Part shown: positions 62,471 through 64,000 of the stretch, piece after piece
How the letters are laid out: each line of letters opens with the position of its first letter
Position numbering within the stretch: position 1 is the stretch's first letter
Source of the DNA: Adhaeribacter arboris
GTDB lineage: Bacteria > Bacteroidota > Bacteroidia > Cytophagales > Hymenobacteraceae
Assembly: GCF_003023845.1 (NCBI RefSeq)
Contig: NZ_PYFT01000002.1
Coordinates: 1 to 64,000 of the forward strand
Length of the DNA: 64,000 nucleotides
Reading direction: 5' to 3'
Translations under genes and position numbers: made by a program
The notes under the pieces: model-generated
What the model saw: the letters and a program-made list of their open reading frames with translations, nothing else
Told to the model about the DNA's origin: nothing
Database searches by the model: none

Positions 62471-62601
62471 GGTATAGGGCTACAAAAACTAACCCGTCAG
62501 GCAGCTGGTTAACGCTGCAATAATGAAATAGCAAATGCTGTTTTGGTAACATCAAAGCCCCATAAATACCTGAAGTGTAGTAAATTTCAACTTGAAATGT
62601 A

Positions 62602-63486
62602 CTAAATCAGCTCCCGGCGCAGCCATTTTTTAAAACTGGCAGCCTTCGTACGGCTGATAATTACGGGCGAAGGCATATCCAATTTTTCCTGGAGGGTAAC
62701 CAATAATTTGCCGTTTACATCTTTCTCAATGGCCTTCACAGTATCATTACGCAAAATGCACTGCCGGTTCGCCCGGAAAAACTGATCCGGATCTAAATAT
62801 TGCTCACACTTATCCAACGACATATCCAGCACGAGCTTGCGCTTTTCGTGGGTATAGAGCAAATTAATATCATCGACTACGTAAATAGCTAATATCTCGG
62901 GCGTAGGTACCAGCAGTTCTTTGTTGCCTAGTTGTACCCGGAAAGTGGGAGGTTGCTTGGTCGGTGTTTCGGCTGCAGACCCCAATTGAGGTGGAATAGT
63001 CCCGTTAGTTGGCAATTGCCACTGCATTTGTTTCTGCTTTTCGATGGCCTGGCGGTAAAGTTTAAAATAATATAAGCCAATATATACCCCATTCATCACC
63101 AAAACCCAGATCGCGAAAATAAACAAGTTATAGGTATAAAAACTGCGCTTCACTGGCTGATCCGAAACAATGAAATTTACTAATTCCGTAAGAGCTACAA
63201 TAACACCGAGGCAAATCAGCATGGTAGTCACCAGTTGTAAAACAAGGCGTCTTATTAACCCTAGTTCCCATGGAAATTTCTGGTCAAGGGTGAGTATAAT
63301 ATACCGGGCGGAAAACCAAGCGGCATACCCTTCTAAGGTATCAATGACATAAGTGGTCAGTAAATAGGAGTTAAAATGAATGGACGAGTAGGTTAAATAA
63401 TAATTAACTATATTAATGAGTGGAATAACCAGAAGAATAAAAATTTTATCCTGGTAGTTGAATGGATTGGTCGTACTTAACTCCAT
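62602..63486 (-). CDS. membrane LytTR-family transcriptional regulator
   Basis: 294 residues. Four or more N-terminal membrane spans (about 15-155), a Pro/Gln-rich linker, then a C-terminal LytTR DNA-binding domain (about 190-290; IYVVDDINLLYTHEKRKLVL, DQFFRANRQCILR, LLVTLQEKLDMPSPVIISRT). No receiver domain: it is a membrane-anchored regulator that may sense a membrane signal directly. It is 131 bases upstream of the outer-membrane/serine hydrolase pair and on the same strand, so it is a candidate regulator of them. Confidence 0.85.
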   Translation of the reverse strand: MELSTTNPFNYQDKIFILLVIPLINIVNYYLTYSSIHFNSYLLTTYVIDTLEGYAAWFSARYIILTLDQKFPWELGLIRRLVLQLVTTMLICLGVIVALTELVNFIVSDQPVKRSFYTYNLFIFAIWVLVMNGVYIGLYYFKLYRQAIEKQKQMQWQLPTNGTIPPQLGSAAETPTKQPPTFRVQLGNKELLVPTPEILAIYVVDDINLLYTHEKRKLVLDMSLDKCEQYLDPDQFFRANRQCILRNDTVKAIEKDVNGKLLVTLQEKLDMPSPVIISRTKAASFKKWLRRELI

Positions 63487-63887
63487 AAAAGCTATTTGAA
63501 ATATCCGGCTCGTGGTATTTCAAAAATAAAATTTAATTTGTTCTTTTCTAACATTTTACTTAACAGAATTTAGATTATAAAATATCTCACAACAAGGTAC
63601 ACCGGTAGTGGAAACTGGTAAAAGTGACTTTTTCGCAGTTGACTACTTCGTAACAGGACTGCACCGGATAGTATTCAAAGGAAATAGATATGCTGGTGTA
63701 AGATTTCAGTTCCTTATCACAACCTTATTTGCAGTAGAATGGAATAGCAGGGCCGTAGTTAATTACAAAAGATAAGTGCAGATTTTATCATTTATAAAGG
63801 AGTAATTTTAGAAGTAGCTTTTTTTTATTCAAAAAAACTAGCTTTCCGCTTTTAAAACCATTAAAAAATAAAGAAGAAAGATTTCCT
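63487..63887. other. 401-bp divergent intergenic region
   Basis: Lies between the starts of the LytTR gene (-) and the Crp/Fnr gene (+), so it must hold both promoters. I see no strong hairpin or clear TAnnTTTG box with correct spacing, and no small coding frame. Confidence 0.4.
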
Positions 63888-64000
63888 ATGTCAGAACTCG
63901 AAAAATATATTCGTACCTATTTCGGGGTAAGTAATGAAGACTTAAGTAAAATAAGTTCGTTCTTTAAACTAAGTTCTTTAAAAAAGGGAGAATTTTTCCT
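63888..64000 (+). CDS. Crp/Fnr-family transcriptional regulator (partial)
   Basis: Starts MSELEKYIRTYFGVSNEDLS at ATG 63888, then KISSFFKLSSLKKGEFFL at the window edge. The 'F-x-L-x-x-L-x-K-G-E-F-L' pattern is the first strand region of a cyclic-nucleotide-binding domain. Bacteroidota have many such regulators. The HTH lies outside the window. Confidence 0.75.
   Translation, partial: MSELEKYIRTYFGVSNEDLSKISSFFKLSSLKKGEFF

Overview
The window looks like a Bacteroidota chromosome, most likely a Hymenobacteraceae/Cytophagales member (Adhaeribacter-like; inferred from gene content only). The supporting signs are hybrid two-component systems (HTCC) with periplasmic propellers, secreted proteins with type IX secretion (T9SS) C-terminal signals, promoters of the TTG-N20-TAnnTTTG type, a LytTR regulator and CheB/CheR-PAS chimeras. 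No rRNA, tRNA or CRISPR array was seen.

Layout. 0-6 kb is accessory DNA: the end of a possible TIR-like gene, a small promoter-to-terminator structured RNA convergent with a broken DUF3800 gene, two broken serine recombinase genes facing away from a 38-bp palindrome, a DsbD-N-like gene, a higBA toxin-antitoxin pair and an IS1182 copy. 6.3-12.2 kb holds a very large CheB-CheR-PAS-histidine kinase and a second CheB. 12.4-17.5 kb is a run of small unknown genes with a BLUF photoreceptor and two lipoproteins. 17.6-47.9 kb is a mirrored region. The left arm (+) is HTCC, T9SS repeat protein, DUF418 membrane protein and cupin. The right arm (-) is cupin, DUF418, T9SS protein, cytochrome c, an isoprenoid-synthase-like enzyme, T9SS protein and HTCC. 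All three T9SS genes carry the same roughly 65-bp promoter element, so the two HTCCs are their likely regulators. Between the arms lie two IS3 copies, an IS256 piece and type I restriction remnants. 48.1-59 kb is an IS-flanked island with a resolvase, a HEPN-motif protein, a metallo-beta-lactamase-fold/membrane pair, a KTSC protein, a HigB/HigA-ImmA module, an LprI-fusion membrane protein and an Mrr-type nuclease. It is followed by an intact IS3 element, a serine hydrolase/outer-membrane pair, a LytTR regulator and the start of a Crp/Fnr gene.

Caution: nearly every gene from 0.4 to 12 kb is broken, and almost every break is one missing base in a homopolymer. Restoring it gives the family-typical protein, so many 'pseudogenes' there may be sequence errors. 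From about 17 kb on, large genes are intact.

The most promising leads are the structured RNA next to DUF3800, the mirrored HTCC/T9SS locus with its shared operator, the MBL-fold/membrane-protein pair, and a Cys-ending peptide next to the isoprenoid-synthase-like enzyme.
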